Assembly: GCA_028583605.1 (NCBI GenBank)
Contig: CM053330.1
Location: 23,400,129 to 23,464,128 of the forward strand
DNA from: Dastarcus helophoroides
Lineage: Eukaryota > Arthropoda > Insecta > Coleoptera > Bothrideridae
Length of the DNA stretch: 64,000 bases
Direction: 5' to 3'
Shown: positions 12,305 through 23,453 of the stretch, piece after piece
Position numbering within the stretch: the stretch's first letter is position 1
How the letters are laid out: each line of letters opens with the position of its first letter
Translations under genes and position numbers: made by a program
The notes under the pieces: generated by a model
Database searches by the model: none
What the model saw: the letters and a program-made list of their open reading frames with translations, nothing else
What the model was told of the DNA's origin: nothing

Positions 12305-12312
12305 CTCAAAAT

Positions 12313-13870
12313 TTTCAAAAAATTCAAATTTGGACAAAGACCCAATTCTTTTAAAAAGTCAAAACTTTCAAAAAGCTCACAAGTTAAGAAATCGAAATTT
12401 TGAAAAAAAATTGAAAAATTCAAAATTTTGCAAAATAATCGAAAATTTCAAAAAAATTTGGCATTTGAAAATAAATGTGACGTTTAAAAAAGCGAAATTT
12501 AAAAAATCGAAAGTTTGCAAAAAGTCTAAATTTTGAAAAATAATTCAAATTTAAAAAATAGTCGACATTTTTAAGAATCAAAATGTTCAAAAAGTAGCAA
12601 TTTTTAAACAATTTCAAATTTTGAAAAAATCGAAAATTTTAAAAACTGACTCTTTGAAAACAGTTAAGCTTTCAAAAATGCTGTATTTTTAAAAAATTAC
12701 GAATTTTCAGCGAGTGAAAATTATTAAAAAATATCGAAATTATAAAAAAAGTCCAATATTTTAAAAGGGCTAAATTTTAGAAAAAAGTGAACCTGAAAAA
12801 TTAAAATTTTCCAAAAAATAGAAATTTTTGGAAAAGTTTGTCAAAACGTAAACAAAAATCGATATTAAAAAAAGAATATTTATCGAAAAATGCAAATCCT
12901 GAAAAAATGTGGACATTTAAAAAAAAATGTAAATTTTTGAAAAAAATCCAGCCTTGAAAAGAAAAATTTTTCCAAAAATGTAATTCGAAATTTTGAAAAA
13001 AAAATAAAAAAATTGAATTTAACATTTGAAGAAAGTTGAAAGTCTTTAAAAAAAGAGTCCAAATTTTGACGAAAGTCGAATTTTCTGCAAAAAAATACAG
13101 ATTTTAATACATCGATATTTTGGAAAAAAAATAAAATTACCAGAAAAATTGAAAATTTCGAACCTTTTTTGAAAAATTATACTTTTTTGGTAATTTCGTC
13201 TTTTCAAAATATTGACTTTTCGAAAATTTCGGGTTAAAATTTGGAAAAATGTCGACATTCTTTATAAAGTTGAAATTTTTAAAAGTCAAATGTTTATAAA
13301 AATCCAAGATTTTAATTTTAATAAAAAAAGTCGTTATTTTGAAAAAAAGATATTTTACGAAAAATTCAACCATTTGAAAAATTCGACATTATTTTTAATT
13401 TATACTTTTTTGGTAAATTCGGTTTTTCCAAATATTTACTTTTCAAAAATTTCGGATTAAAATTTGGAAACATGCTTTTTATTTTGATGAAGCTCAATTT
13501 GGAAAAGTAAAAAATAGTCTTTAATTTTAAATTAACGATATTTGAGGAAATTCAACCATTTGAAAAATTCGACATCATTTTCACAAACAGTCGAAATGTT
13601 CAAAAACTGAAATTTTGAAAAATTACGAAATTTTCACAAGGCAAATTTTTCAAAAAGCCCAAGTCAAAGGTTCGAAAGTAGAAATTTTTAATAGTGTTAG
13701 CAAAATAATTTTCTAAAATTTTGAAAACTTCAAACAAAAAAATGTTCGAAATATGTCAAAATAAAAAAAATCGATTCATAGAACATCTTAGCGAAAGAAA
13801 TGTTTGTGGTAATAATGGGTGCAATTGGATGAAATATTAACTAGTAAAACTATGAAATGTAAAAACGACA
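12313..13870 (+). repeat. Quasi-periodic AT-rich repeat block, A-rich orientation
   Basis: Dense units of the GTCGAAATTTTnAAAAAA type are visible. Many short open frames (K/F/N-rich) on both strands are composition artefacts. The final part (about 13600-13870) is duplicated at 15485-15745. Confidence 0.55.
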
Positions 13871-13874
13871 TTTT

Positions 13875-15480
13875 TTTTTAAGTTTGTACTGATTTTTGGT
13901 GATTATATAATCACTTTAATTTGAATTATCTCAATACTGCCACTAATGAGTTACTACAGTGTTCGTTGGATGAGTCGATATGCAAAATATATAGAATTGC
14001 TTAACTTTAAAAATTCAAATATATTAAAACGATCATAAAAAGAGAATGAAAAAATCTTCATGCTGTTATTAATTCTCCTTGTAACTCCATGTAATTTTAG
14101 GATATCTCTTTCTGATCTCAATTAAACTGAGTAAATGTTCAAAATATTTATCGTCCATTCTTAAAAACGTTCACAACACAATTCATTGCCTTCTTGAAGT
14201 TTCTAATTCATTAGATTTCAATTGTCTTTTCTATAATCGAGATCTCGCTCACTAAAGTCTATCAAAATCGTTTTTTTGTAATTGTCACCTGTACGAGATT
14301 CCAATCTCAAAGATAAAACAATTTTATAACAGAAAATAACCTCTAAAATTTGCAGATCAAAAATGTAAACAAAAACATTAATAAGTTGGTAGTAAGTAAA
14401 AAATAATAAGTCACTAACAGGGAGATGAATAAAGAGGTTATATTGTAGATTCGCCTTTCTTGTTTTTATTGCCGCGGGCATTTCGAACTGAGGCCTGTCG
14501 GCCTACCAGAATTTTGCCACCATTTTTTCTTTTCTAATATAGGCAATTTTCACTTACGAAGAGATTTGGCCCAATAATAATCAAATTAAAACACAATTTA
14601 AATAATTATAGTATACACATTTTCGCATACTCGATTTAAATTAAGTAACTAATTGTAAGTGGTAGAGCAATCGGCTAGTGGTTCAAAGTAACGTTTTTCC
14701 GCAACGAAATACCGATATATGTGATTACCTATAAGACAATACCATCCATTTGTCCCCTAAATTTAGTCGCTTGGCGCGCCTAAGAAGTTTTCACTTCAAT
14801 ATCAACTTTGAGGCGGGTGACTGATGCGAGGTTATTCTTTAAACACAAAAAGAAAGGAAAATAAATGAAGACTCCTTCATAAGACAATACAAATTAATAA
14901 ATTCAGTACATTGCTGCTTATCTGTTTTCTCCTTCTCAGTTGTATGCACCTGAATTTGATGTTCTGATGGTAACCTACTGCTGGTGATTCCAACGCAGTA
15001 TAGTAACTAAATAAGCCTAAAAAGGATCCACATTATTTTTTGCATTATCAGTAGAGTGGCACAATTGCCGATCATTGTTAGATGTCTAGTATTTCACGAC
15101 TAAATAATATAAAATGATCATCATTTTAAATATATAAATTGTGACTGATTTAATTATGAATTTGAAGGCTAAAAGATAAGCTTTTCGCTCTTTAAAAAAC
15201 TTGATGAGAAAAAAGTCATCAATTTAGGGAAAATGTTGGTTAAAAAAAAAATAGACCTTAGTATGGACTGGGCGATAAAATACGGTGACAACCCTGTATA
15301 CACTGGACGTATAAAGTATATGACCCTAATTATTAGTAATGTTTTTGTTTAAGCAATGATTTTTACAAAAACTAGGAGTTTACAATAGTAATTGAAAAAA
15401 ACTTTCTCACAGTTAGTATAACCTAACATAATTTCAAGTTCACGTTTAGCAAGTAATATAAGGAAAAAACAGAATGTACG
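13875..15480 (+). repeat. Dispersed ~1.6 kb repeat, copy 2
   Basis: Direct-orientation partner of 1-1740. It lacks about 100 bp present in copy 1 near 195-295 and carries its own substitutions. Here the block ending in GGTGACAACCCTGTATA (about 15281-15300) looks like a mariner-type right end. Confidence 0.7.
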
Positions 15481-15750
15481 CCTTGAAAAATTGAAATTTT
15501 GAAAAAAATACGAAATTTTCAAAAACCAATTTTTCAAAAAGCAGAAGTCGAAGGTTTGAAAGTAGAAATTTTCAATAGTGTTTGCAAAATAATTTTAGAA
15601 AATTTTGAAAATTTCAAACAAAAAAATGTTCCAAAAATGTCGAAATAAAAAAAATCGATTCATAGAACATGTTAACGAAAGAAGTGATTGTGGTAATAAT
15701 GAGTGGGATTGGATGAAATATTAACTAATAAAACCATGAAACAAAAAAAA
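15481..15750 (+). repeat. Duplicate of 13600-13870
   Basis: Shared blocks include AAAAATGTTC, AATCGATTCATAGAACAT and TGGATGAAATATTAACTA. The copies bracket repeat copy 2, so 13600-15750 has the form X-repeat-X. Confidence 0.65.
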
Positions 15751-17166
15751 ATGATGATCTAGAATTGCAATCAAAAGGAACCTATCTAGATTATTTTGTT
15801 GATTCAAAGAACCTCAAGTTAGAAAGTTTAATCGAAATCGTTAGAGCTATTTCGAAGAAAATACAAAAATAGAAAATATATTTCAAAATTACGCGCCTTT
15901 CTATTTCTCCAAACGATGCCGATTACATAACAGAGGGGATGCCGATTATTACTCATACTCGTCTCGCGACGTCACGATTACCATAATCGGCATCGTTGTA
16001 CTCGTCAAATGAGTATTTGTACCTATAATCCGACGATGCCGTAATCACGATTAAAAATCTCTAGTGGAGAGACTCTGTGCAAAATTTCAAATTTTTTGAT
16101 CCAGGTTTGCTCCTTGCTATATCCAAATTAACTTTGACACCTCTTTCTTCCACCCTTAAAGGTTGAATTTCCAAAATTTCCAACTGTTTGCTTATTAAAA
16201 CCAAAAGTGGAATTGGTTTTATAGTTTACAGTTAAATCTTAGCAGAAAAGAAGGAAGTTTGTCTTCACGCTCAACATAAAAATCTTTTTTTGGCTCTAAA
16301 ACTATTCCTAACATAAACATAACTTACACCACATGCGTTTTGCAAAAAATATTTATCATAATATTGCAATTTCCACATCACCAGTTGCAGTGGTTGTAAT
16401 TAAAAATGTCTTGTTTGGAAATAAGCATCTTATTTAGTGAACCTACTCAAAATTGCCATCTAAAAGTCAATACGTAATTTGTCCAGCTTTTATGTCTATG
16501 ACAATTATACTAAAGAACATACATTTTCTTTAGGTAATCATGATATTTGTGTAGTTTCCAGCTAGTGTTAGGCCATCTCACATTACTGAATATCAACAGT
16601 GATTATTGTTCGTGAGCGATGACCGTTCTAACCAAAATAATTTGGCAGTTATGGGAACTGCCGCCAGAAGTGAAAACTTAAAACTGTGATATAACAAATT
16701 CAAGATATTTCAAAAAAATCTTTTTTCAAACTTTCAGCGGTTTCTCTCAGTTGTGAAGGAGTACCAATAATTGAGGGCGGCGACTAACATCCACTCGTCC
16801 CCCCATATACCCTCAACTTTTCTTTTTTATATATTTTCATTTTGCCCTCCCCCCTCAATTTTTTTAATATATTTTCATAGGGCCCCCCATTTTTATCTCC
16901 TCCCCCTTTTCGAGTTTTTTTTTAATTTCGAGTTTCAGTTCTACGGGTTAAGCTTGCGCGAGGCCCTCATTAGTGAGGGCCCAGTAAAATATTGTTATGC
17001 TATAAAAATATTACAAAACCTTGTCTTCTCATATATTTATGACGACCAAAAAAAAAAGAAGAAAAAGAAGGTCAGTCTCTTTGTAGGCACTCCTAAATGG
17101 TCGTATTTCTTGCATTTGCACAATATTAACACCTGTTTCTAAAGTTCTGCAAAATACTTGGATATA
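15751..17166. other. Gene-free interval with a dispersed repeat
   Basis: No gene is seen. Around 15913-16035 GATGCCGATTA-type words occur in both orientations. The stretch 16945-17140 is an inverted copy of about 37752-37925 (shared TTGGTCGTCATAAATATATG when reverse-complemented), so it is a dispersed repeat. The open frame at 16771-17142 is pyrimidine-rich low complexity. Confidence 0.5.
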
Positions 17167-17705
17167 GAGGGTGATTCATTAAGAATGGACAATCTCTGAA
17201 CTGGAGATACTACACACCAAAATATGGTGGTTGAGCTTAACATGCCTTATACAAATGTTGCAGGTTTACAAGGAGGTACAGGATGTTCAAAGTTGGCATT
17301 TTAATTTGAAACTTCTTAATAATTTTGTGATTTTAAGCAGTATCCTCTGGAAAATTGGCAACTTTATGTTTTTGGTATGAGAATTACGAATTTAATGCTA
17401 AATTTCACACTATTTATACAGGGCGTTAGTTACACCCTGTTATTTAAGTAAATTACAACATATGTTTTTTGCCTAATGAGTTATGGCTAAAATGACTAGA
17501 AAATCTAAAAGGCAGTTTAATTTTGAATAAAAAAGGTAGTCTTGTTTACTTCATGTAATTCTATCAGTTTTTGAGTTATTTGCATTTTAAACATTCAATG
17601 AATTTGTTTGTTGTAAAATGAATTTATTCTTTTAAATTACTACTATGCGAGGTAACAACAGTAAAGGCAACAAATGACAATCAGTAACAGTAATAAAAGA
17701 AAACT

Positions 17706-17888
17706 TCAAAGTAAATGCTCAAAATGACCGGCTTCCACTTCAATACACTTTGTAAGGCATATCCTTAAAGATCTTTGAATATTAAATAACATTTGTCGAT
17801 TATTTTTAATAACATTAGCAGCTTCTTGAATTTTCTGTCGTAATTCTTCGATGGAATTAATTGTTTCTTTGTAAACCATGTCCTTCAT
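17706..17888 (-). pseudogene. Mariner transposase C-terminal fragment
   Basis: Sixty codons resemble the tail of the transposase at 59473-60530 and end in the same HFEHLL motif, which is also the end of the intact DD41D protein (SNFEHLL). The upstream catalytic part is broken by the Transib-like insert. Confidence 0.7.
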
Positions 17889-17971
17889 TTGTGGCCATAT
17901 TGAGCAGTCTAGAGGGTTTAAATCTGGACTTTTAGGTGGTCAAACAAATTCACTGCCACGCCCAACCACCG

Positions 17972-18809
17972 CACAGTGGGTCAATTTGAGCAATTTCTGG
18001 CCAAAACTAAGAAGGAATGAATTTTTTCGACTTAAGGAAAATAGCTTAATGACCGGTTAATTGGCAAGAATAAAACTTATTAATAAAGGAACAAGTGATT
18101 ATAATTCCCATATATTTTCCCATTTCACGTTGCAGCCCTTAGAACGAAGAGATGTTTAAGTAAATAGTTTCAATGAGGTTTCAGTATATTTGCCATTGTC
18201 ATATAATTTGATAATTTAAAAAATTATCCGTATCTCATATGGAACAAGTTAAGTGTTCTATTGTAGATCAATATTTCATTTTGAAAAATAACATGTGGCT
18301 TATGACTTAAAGTCTGTCATTAGATGAAAGGTATTAGACATCTGTGCGGTAAAATCAGCAAAATTAATATTTTTGTTTGGTTTCATATTTACTTTAACAA
18401 ACTTTAGCCTTGTCGTATTCTTTTTTATATTGGAACGAGTATGGACTTTGATGTTCTACAATTTTTGGCTGCGCCTAGCTGCGCCTTTTTTAACCATAAC
18501 GGTTTAAACATGCTGATCCGGAGAGAAATATCCATTTTTGGAGTTAACGACTGATTCAATTTGACTCGTATCATTTTAAACCCCTTACTACGCTCTATTT
18601 TACAAAAAAAAAATAATTGTTTTACTAATTTTGTATTACTTTTAGATTGAATTATCTCCAAGTTATTTTTTTTAATTAGTTAGAATTTCAATCCCTGATT
18701 TCTTGGTGATAATTTTTTCAATATTGTTTCTGTAATGACCAACTATTATAAAGTAAGTTTCCTAATTTTCAAAGTTTTGGCCAAAAATTGTTAATTTCGA
18801 CCCACTGTG
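17972..18809. mobile_element. Transib-like non-autonomous element, CACAGTG termini, 5-bp TSD
   Basis: An 838-bp insert has inverted termini: left CACAGTGGGTCAATTTGAGC, right complement CACAGTGGGTCGAAATTAAC. It is flanked by the perfect 5-bp duplication CACCG (17967-17971 and 18810-18814), and the empty site with a single CACCG survives in the sister mariner at about 59727. Transib elements make 5-bp GC-rich duplications and their ends resemble the RAG signal heptamer; here the first seven bases equal that heptamer. In both ends 23 bases separate the heptamer from CCAAAACT. No transposase is recognisable inside. Confidence 0.75.
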
Positions 18810-18814
18810 CACCG

Positions 18815-19008
18815 GTGAGGAAAATGTTCATTCAGGTATAGGGATACTGGCAGAAAAAAATGTGGCGGCGCCCCGTCTTGCATAAACCACATGTTCCGCC
18901 TTATGGCTAGTGGTACATCTAGTAGTGTATTTAAATTTTGTTCAAGGAAGTTTAAATAGAGGGGTCCGTTCAGATTAGCAGGAAGTTCAAAAGGACCAAT
19001 AAAAAAAC
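18815..19008 (-). pseudogene. Mariner transposase middle fragment
   Basis: The minus-strand sequence matches the segment of the 59473-60530 pseudogene around the second catalytic aspartate (FMQDG region) and the upstream GPFELPANLNGPLYLNFLEQ block. It has been separated from the C-terminus by the Transib-like insert. Confidence 0.65.
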
Positions 19009-19010
19009 CA

Positions 19011-20329
19011 GTATCACTCTATATAACTAAAGAATATACGACAACATTCCTATGGTTTACTAAAACAAAATTGCTGTCGCAAACGGTTAATACTGTGTTT
19101 ACAAATGACTGCATCGGAGTTCTGTCTTCGGTTTTAGGAGTCTCTACTAGGAAAATAACATATCAAAACCCCCATAAACCACATATTGTTTTGCTGAATT
19201 TTGTGGGGCTGTTCAAATATGCAAAAATATACAGGGTGTTCCATTAAAAAAAAACAAGTTTATGTCAACACTCCGTATATGATCAGTGCAATAAAATGAA
19301 AATAATTTTAAAATGTGCCTCGTATAGATGTACGTTACTGGACAATATTTCATTTTAATATCTCTTTAGACTTTCAAAAGTTTTTGTTTAAACGGCCCTA
19401 TAAAGTACATATTTTTAATTGCCAATTTTTCGGGCACCCAATAAAATATCTGCTCAATTTCGATTATTACTTACGAATGTTAACAATCTGCTTGTATTTT
19501 AATATTACCAACTATTTATTTAATTAGTAACAATTACAAATAATCCTAGTTATGATTAACAAAAACTTAAAAATAAAAAAAATAATCTAAAAGCTAATTT
19601 CATGAAACCTTTTAGAAGGAACTCCACGTAATATGGTATTATTGCAAAGGTAATTCTATCTTCTTTTCAAATTAGGTAATAAAAATAGGCCATACCATTT
19701 AAAAAATTTTAGTAATTTTTGGAATTGCAAACCTGCATCACTTTATGACTAAAATATATGTATAAAATACCATTTTAATGATTTATAGAAACTAAAAAAC
19801 CATCAGTGATTGTTTATGTCGCAAATTGGTTAATACTACATCATACTGAGTGTTTACAAATGACTGCATCGGAGTCCTGTCTCTGGATTTATGATCCTCT
19901 ATTAAGAAAATAATATAAATGAGTTAAATCTCGAAATTCTGAATTCCTGGCCAAAATTCAAATATTCGAAAATTTATCAAAATTACGCGTTTGACATCTA
20001 CAAACTCGAAAATTTATTAAGAAAGTTATAAATATAAATTGTAAGATTTTCTGAAAATGTCGACTTTTTTTGAAATTCCGATTTTTTTTTTCGTAATCTT
20101 TCTTTAATTTAAATTCATGTTTATCAGTTCTGAGCTTCTCTGAACATTGAAACTTTTTTTTTCAAAATGTGATGTTTAGGCTTGAAATTTTAAGGTTAAA
20201 ATCGAAATTTCAAAAAATGCTTGATTTATAAGAAAAATGTTTCAGAAAAATTTTAGATTTGACTTCGAATTTTCAACTATATTTGATCGAAATTTTAACT
20301 TTAATCTCAAAATTTAACATTTCTGCGAC
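19011..20329. repeat. Gene-free interval with a direct repeat pair
   Basis: Blocks around 19067-19165 and 19815-19915 match in direct orientation (TTTACAAATGACTGCATCGG in both), so this holds two copies of an unidentified repeat. ACAGGGTGTTCCATTAAA at 19231 looks like an isolated mariner-type end. No gene is seen. Confidence 0.45.
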
Positions 20330-20880
20330 TCAATTTGGAAATATTTAGGTTTTTAGTAATGAAAATTAACAATATTCTGAAACATTGTTTGAAATATCTA
20401 AATTTTTTAAATATGACGGTTGACAAAAAATAGGTTAGTTTATTTCACATAGAATAGGAAAAAAAATGAAATATAGAAGACCAAAGTTAGGCATGAACAA
20501 TTTTTTAAATAAATTATAAAAATATAAAAAAGTAAGAAAAAAGGTCGCAGCACTAAACATCGGAAGTTTCGCTTTCATTTGAGCTCGTCAGCAGTACATG
20601 ACGGAGAAAGGGAATAATAAGGAGGAAGGAAGTACTTAAAAATAATAAATTGAAATACATAACAAAATTTTTCCACAAGAATAGACGTTGCATCACTAAT
20701 TTACGGTGGTAAAAATTTAAATATTTAAAGCCCGATCCAGAGGAAACAACTACTCTGAGGGCTGATATCCCTTCCGGCATTGAAAAAAATTTAGATATCA
20801 TATGGTCATATTTTAAAAAAATGTTTCAAAATATCGTCAACTTTCATTACTAAAAATTTAAATATTTCTAAACTGGGTAG
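20330..20880 (-). repeat. Hammerhead-bearing retroelement tail, copy 1
   Basis: This is similar to 47765-48215 and, more weakly, to 34620-34880. Shared features in the same order are a GGTTAGTTTATTT block, the hammerhead motif, a CTTAAAAATAATAA run and an AATTTAAATATTT block. Read on the minus strand the ribozyme lies near the 3' side, as in Penelope-like tails. A short minus-strand frame (20553-20801) is not conserved as a protein. Confidence 0.6.
20546..20598 (-). ncRNA. Hammerhead ribozyme motif, diverged
   Basis: On the minus strand: CTGACGA (complement of 20585-20591), a short stem II GCT/AGC with a long loop, GAAA (complement of 20567-20570), a weak stem III, then GUU before the predicted cleavage site. 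Stem I pairs GTACTG with TAGTGC (one wobble at the base, one inside). Stem III has a mismatch compared with the 47992-48040 copy. Confidence 0.55.
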
Positions 20881-21179
20881 CAGAAATCTTAAATAAAATT
20901 AATAAGTATAATGTTTCCGACCAATAAGAGTCCACCATGAAGAATAAATCCGAAATGTTAATCTTTCCTTAGCCTTTTTGAAATGTTGAGTTTTTCCTGA
21001 AAATTCTGAATTTGAACTTGAACCGCACTTTTAAAGTTCGGCAGGTAACCTTTTTTGTAGAGATTATGAATTTTATTCTCAAAATTTTGACCATAATCTT
21101 AAATTTTGAACTTTTTTCTCCAAATTTCAACATTTCGACCTTGTTTCCGAAATTTCGTGGTAAAACTGAGTTTTTATAA

Positions 21180-21330
21180 ATATATAACTCCAGTCAAATC
21201 TCCATATAACGAACCCCCATATACCGAATTCCTCTATATAACGACTTTTTTCAGGGAACGTATCATTTTAAGCAAATTTATACGTAATATTATCTCCATT
21301 TAACGACCAGGATACCTCTTTACAACGAAT
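21180..21330. repeat. Possible pogo/Tigger-like terminus
   Basis: CAGTCAAATCTCCATATAAC followed by repeated variants of ATATAACGA/TTTAACGACC/ACAACGAA resembles the start of pogo-type elements. No partner end or transposase was found, so this is only a suggestion. Confidence 0.3.
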
Positions 21331-22637
21331 TTTTGAACCAAGATATTTTAATGTTTAATTACTGGCCTTCCATCCAGAGAAACTTCTTAATACCCTATGC
21401 TAATGACCTTTCAGGTTTGACTCGTTTATAATTACATATCCTTAAAAATAAGTAAATACTCAATTTTTGGGATACCCTATGCTAGTAACACTATTTACCA
21501 GCTAGTATAACAGGGGTTTACAGTCTGGGAACACACCCGAACTTGTTTTCAATACGTTAAATAAGTGCGAAGTCTATTTTTACGTAAAGAATCCAAAAAT
21601 GATTAAAAAAGGCATAGTTCCCAATAAAAAAAACAGAGTTTTTTTTTAAATAAAACAAACAATAAAGATCATAAAATTTCCATCACCCTGTGTAATAAAT
21701 ATTAAACCTACGTTATTATAGTCTCCATAATATTCCATGACTTCGACCCAAAATTCATGTTTTTACTGCAAATAATAAAAAAGGTACAAAGAGTCAAAAT
21801 AACCCTCTTTCTGTCATTTTTTTTTCGAAAAATTGAAATATCTTTAAAATTATCAAAGGTAGCAATAAACATGTATACATAAATTCACCTTATTTTTTTT
21901 ACATAAAATCCAAATAAAGTATAAAATTTGGGGGTTGCTATTTAAAATAAGAAAGTTAATGTCTACTTCCGGTATAACCGGAAGTGGGAGGAAGTTGAAA
22001 ATATTTTTAAAAGATAGTTTAGCTTCGATCATCGACAAAATCAGTTTACGTTTATAACAAGTGATACTCCCAACTAAAAAAAAACACCGGGTATATAAAT
22101 TATGATATTAGGACGGAAAATGAATTAGGATTATCTTAATTTTGAGCAAGGCTGTAGAGTAGTGAAGTTCGATATTGAAAAAGTATTACATATTTCTTTT
22201 CTTTTACATTATACACATGTCTTGAATACATTTCAATCGAATTAAATCTTAATAAGTCGCTCTTTTTTCTCCGATCAACTTCCTCAATTATAAAACACAC
22301 GACACATCACTGTTTGGTCCAGAAGACCTATTTTGTTGTCATTGCATCTTTACGATTGCAGATCGACGAGAATACATTAATCACAATACATAATTCACAA
22401 TATTTTTTTCTACCTAATGTGATTCAAAAACAATAAGTATAATGACTATTAAAAAACGAGAAACTATTACAAGACTATTATGTATTAACACATTATTACA
22501 AAACAATTCTGTTTAGATTAGCTAGATTGCACTGCGCAATAATTATCACTGAAATTTTAAATCATCATATGACTAGCAAAATGATAACAAAATGGGGCTA
22601 TAGGTCACGATACTAAACAATGTGATTATTTAGTAGC
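21331..22637. other. Gene-free interval upstream of MTHFS
   Basis: AT-rich, with no gene or clear repeat seen. The promoter of the downstream gene should lie at its right-hand end, but no definite core element can be assigned. Confidence 0.4.
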
Positions 22638-23413
22638 ATGAACATATTAAAAATGTCAACGTCTTCAATTCAAGCCGCTAAAGCTACTTTAAGAGAGGAA
22701 GTTCAGAAAATCTTAGGGAAGTTAACAACGGAAGAAAAGAAAATCCAATCAAAAATCGTTTTCGATAAAGTATGTATAGTAACCGAAATTATTCGTGCTT
22801 GATTTTATTTTTTCACATTTGTCTCTAGATCGTAAATTTGGACGCATACAAGAATAGCAACCGCATTTCGATATTCCTCAGTACTGATGATGAAGTATCA
22901 ACCGAACCGATGGTCAGAAAAATTTTTGAAGACGGCAAGCAGTGCTTCGTTCCTAGGTAAATAAGTCAAGCGTATTTTTTTATTTAAAATAAGTATGATA
23001 TTTTGTACCAGATACAGTAAAGCCGGCATGGAAATGGTGAAGTTGCATTCTATGGAAGATTGGGATACATTGCCCCTGACACCGTGGAAAATAAAGCAAC
23101 CCAGCTTAAAAGAGAAGAGAGAAAATGCGCTAGAAACAGGTCTTTTTCTTCAAAATTATTAAAACAAATAAATAATCTGAATGTACTTCCAGGTGGTTTG
23201 GATTTAGTTATAGCACCTGGAGTAGCTTTTAGCAAAGAAGGTAAAAGGTTAGGTCACGGTGGAGGTTATTATGATAAATTCGTCAAGGGGCTTAGAGGTG
23301 ATAAAACGAAAAAAGTGACCATTGCCGCTATTGCATTTAAAGAACAAGTCATGGATGACATTCCAACTCACGAGCACGATGAACTCGTGGACGAAGTAAT
23401 ATATGCCGAATAA
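22638..23413 (+). CDS. Mthfs: 5-formyltetrahydrofolate cyclo-ligase (MTHFS), 4 exons
   Basis: The enzyme converts 5-formyl-THF to 5,10-methenyl-THF using ATP, returning the storage folate to one-carbon metabolism; it should be cytosolic. Exons are 22638-22769, 22829-22956, 23012-23139 and 23193-23413; all introns (53-59 bp) have GT-AG ends and the joined frame is open for 202 aa, the usual family length. Recognisable parts are an N-terminal helix with basic residues (AAKATLREEV), FLSTDDEVST, PRYSKAGMEMV, the LTPWKIKQP segment, GGLDLVIAPGVAF and the nucleotide-binding GHGGGYYD, then AFKEQ and the DELVDEVIY end. A second in-frame ATG lies five codons downstream, so the start could be at 22653. 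AATAAA occurs about 25 bp after the stop. Confidence 0.95.
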
Positions 23414-23453
23414 GCGTATTGTATAAAGAGTATATTATAATAAAATAATTTTT

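Larger units (their letters stand above)
17167..19010 (-). mobile_element. Mariner-type relic, split by a Transib-like insert
   Basis: The left end GAGGGTGATTCATTAAGAATG matches the left end of the element at 58976-61140, and the body follows it closely. It contains the C-terminal end of the transposase on the minus strand (17706-17888, ending GHFEHLL), is interrupted at 17972-18809, resumes at 18815 with the middle of the transposase gene, and breaks off near 19000, so the right terminus is gone. Confidence 0.8.

Noticed and set aside
11985..12536. 183-aa open frame
   Set aside because: K/F/N-rich translation of the AT-rich quasi-repeat crossing the right end of the hAT-type element; no domain and no conserved partner frame in copy B.
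16771..17142. 123-aa open frame
   Set aside because: Low-complexity pyrimidine-rich sequence followed by a dispersed repeat; starts without a proper ATG context.
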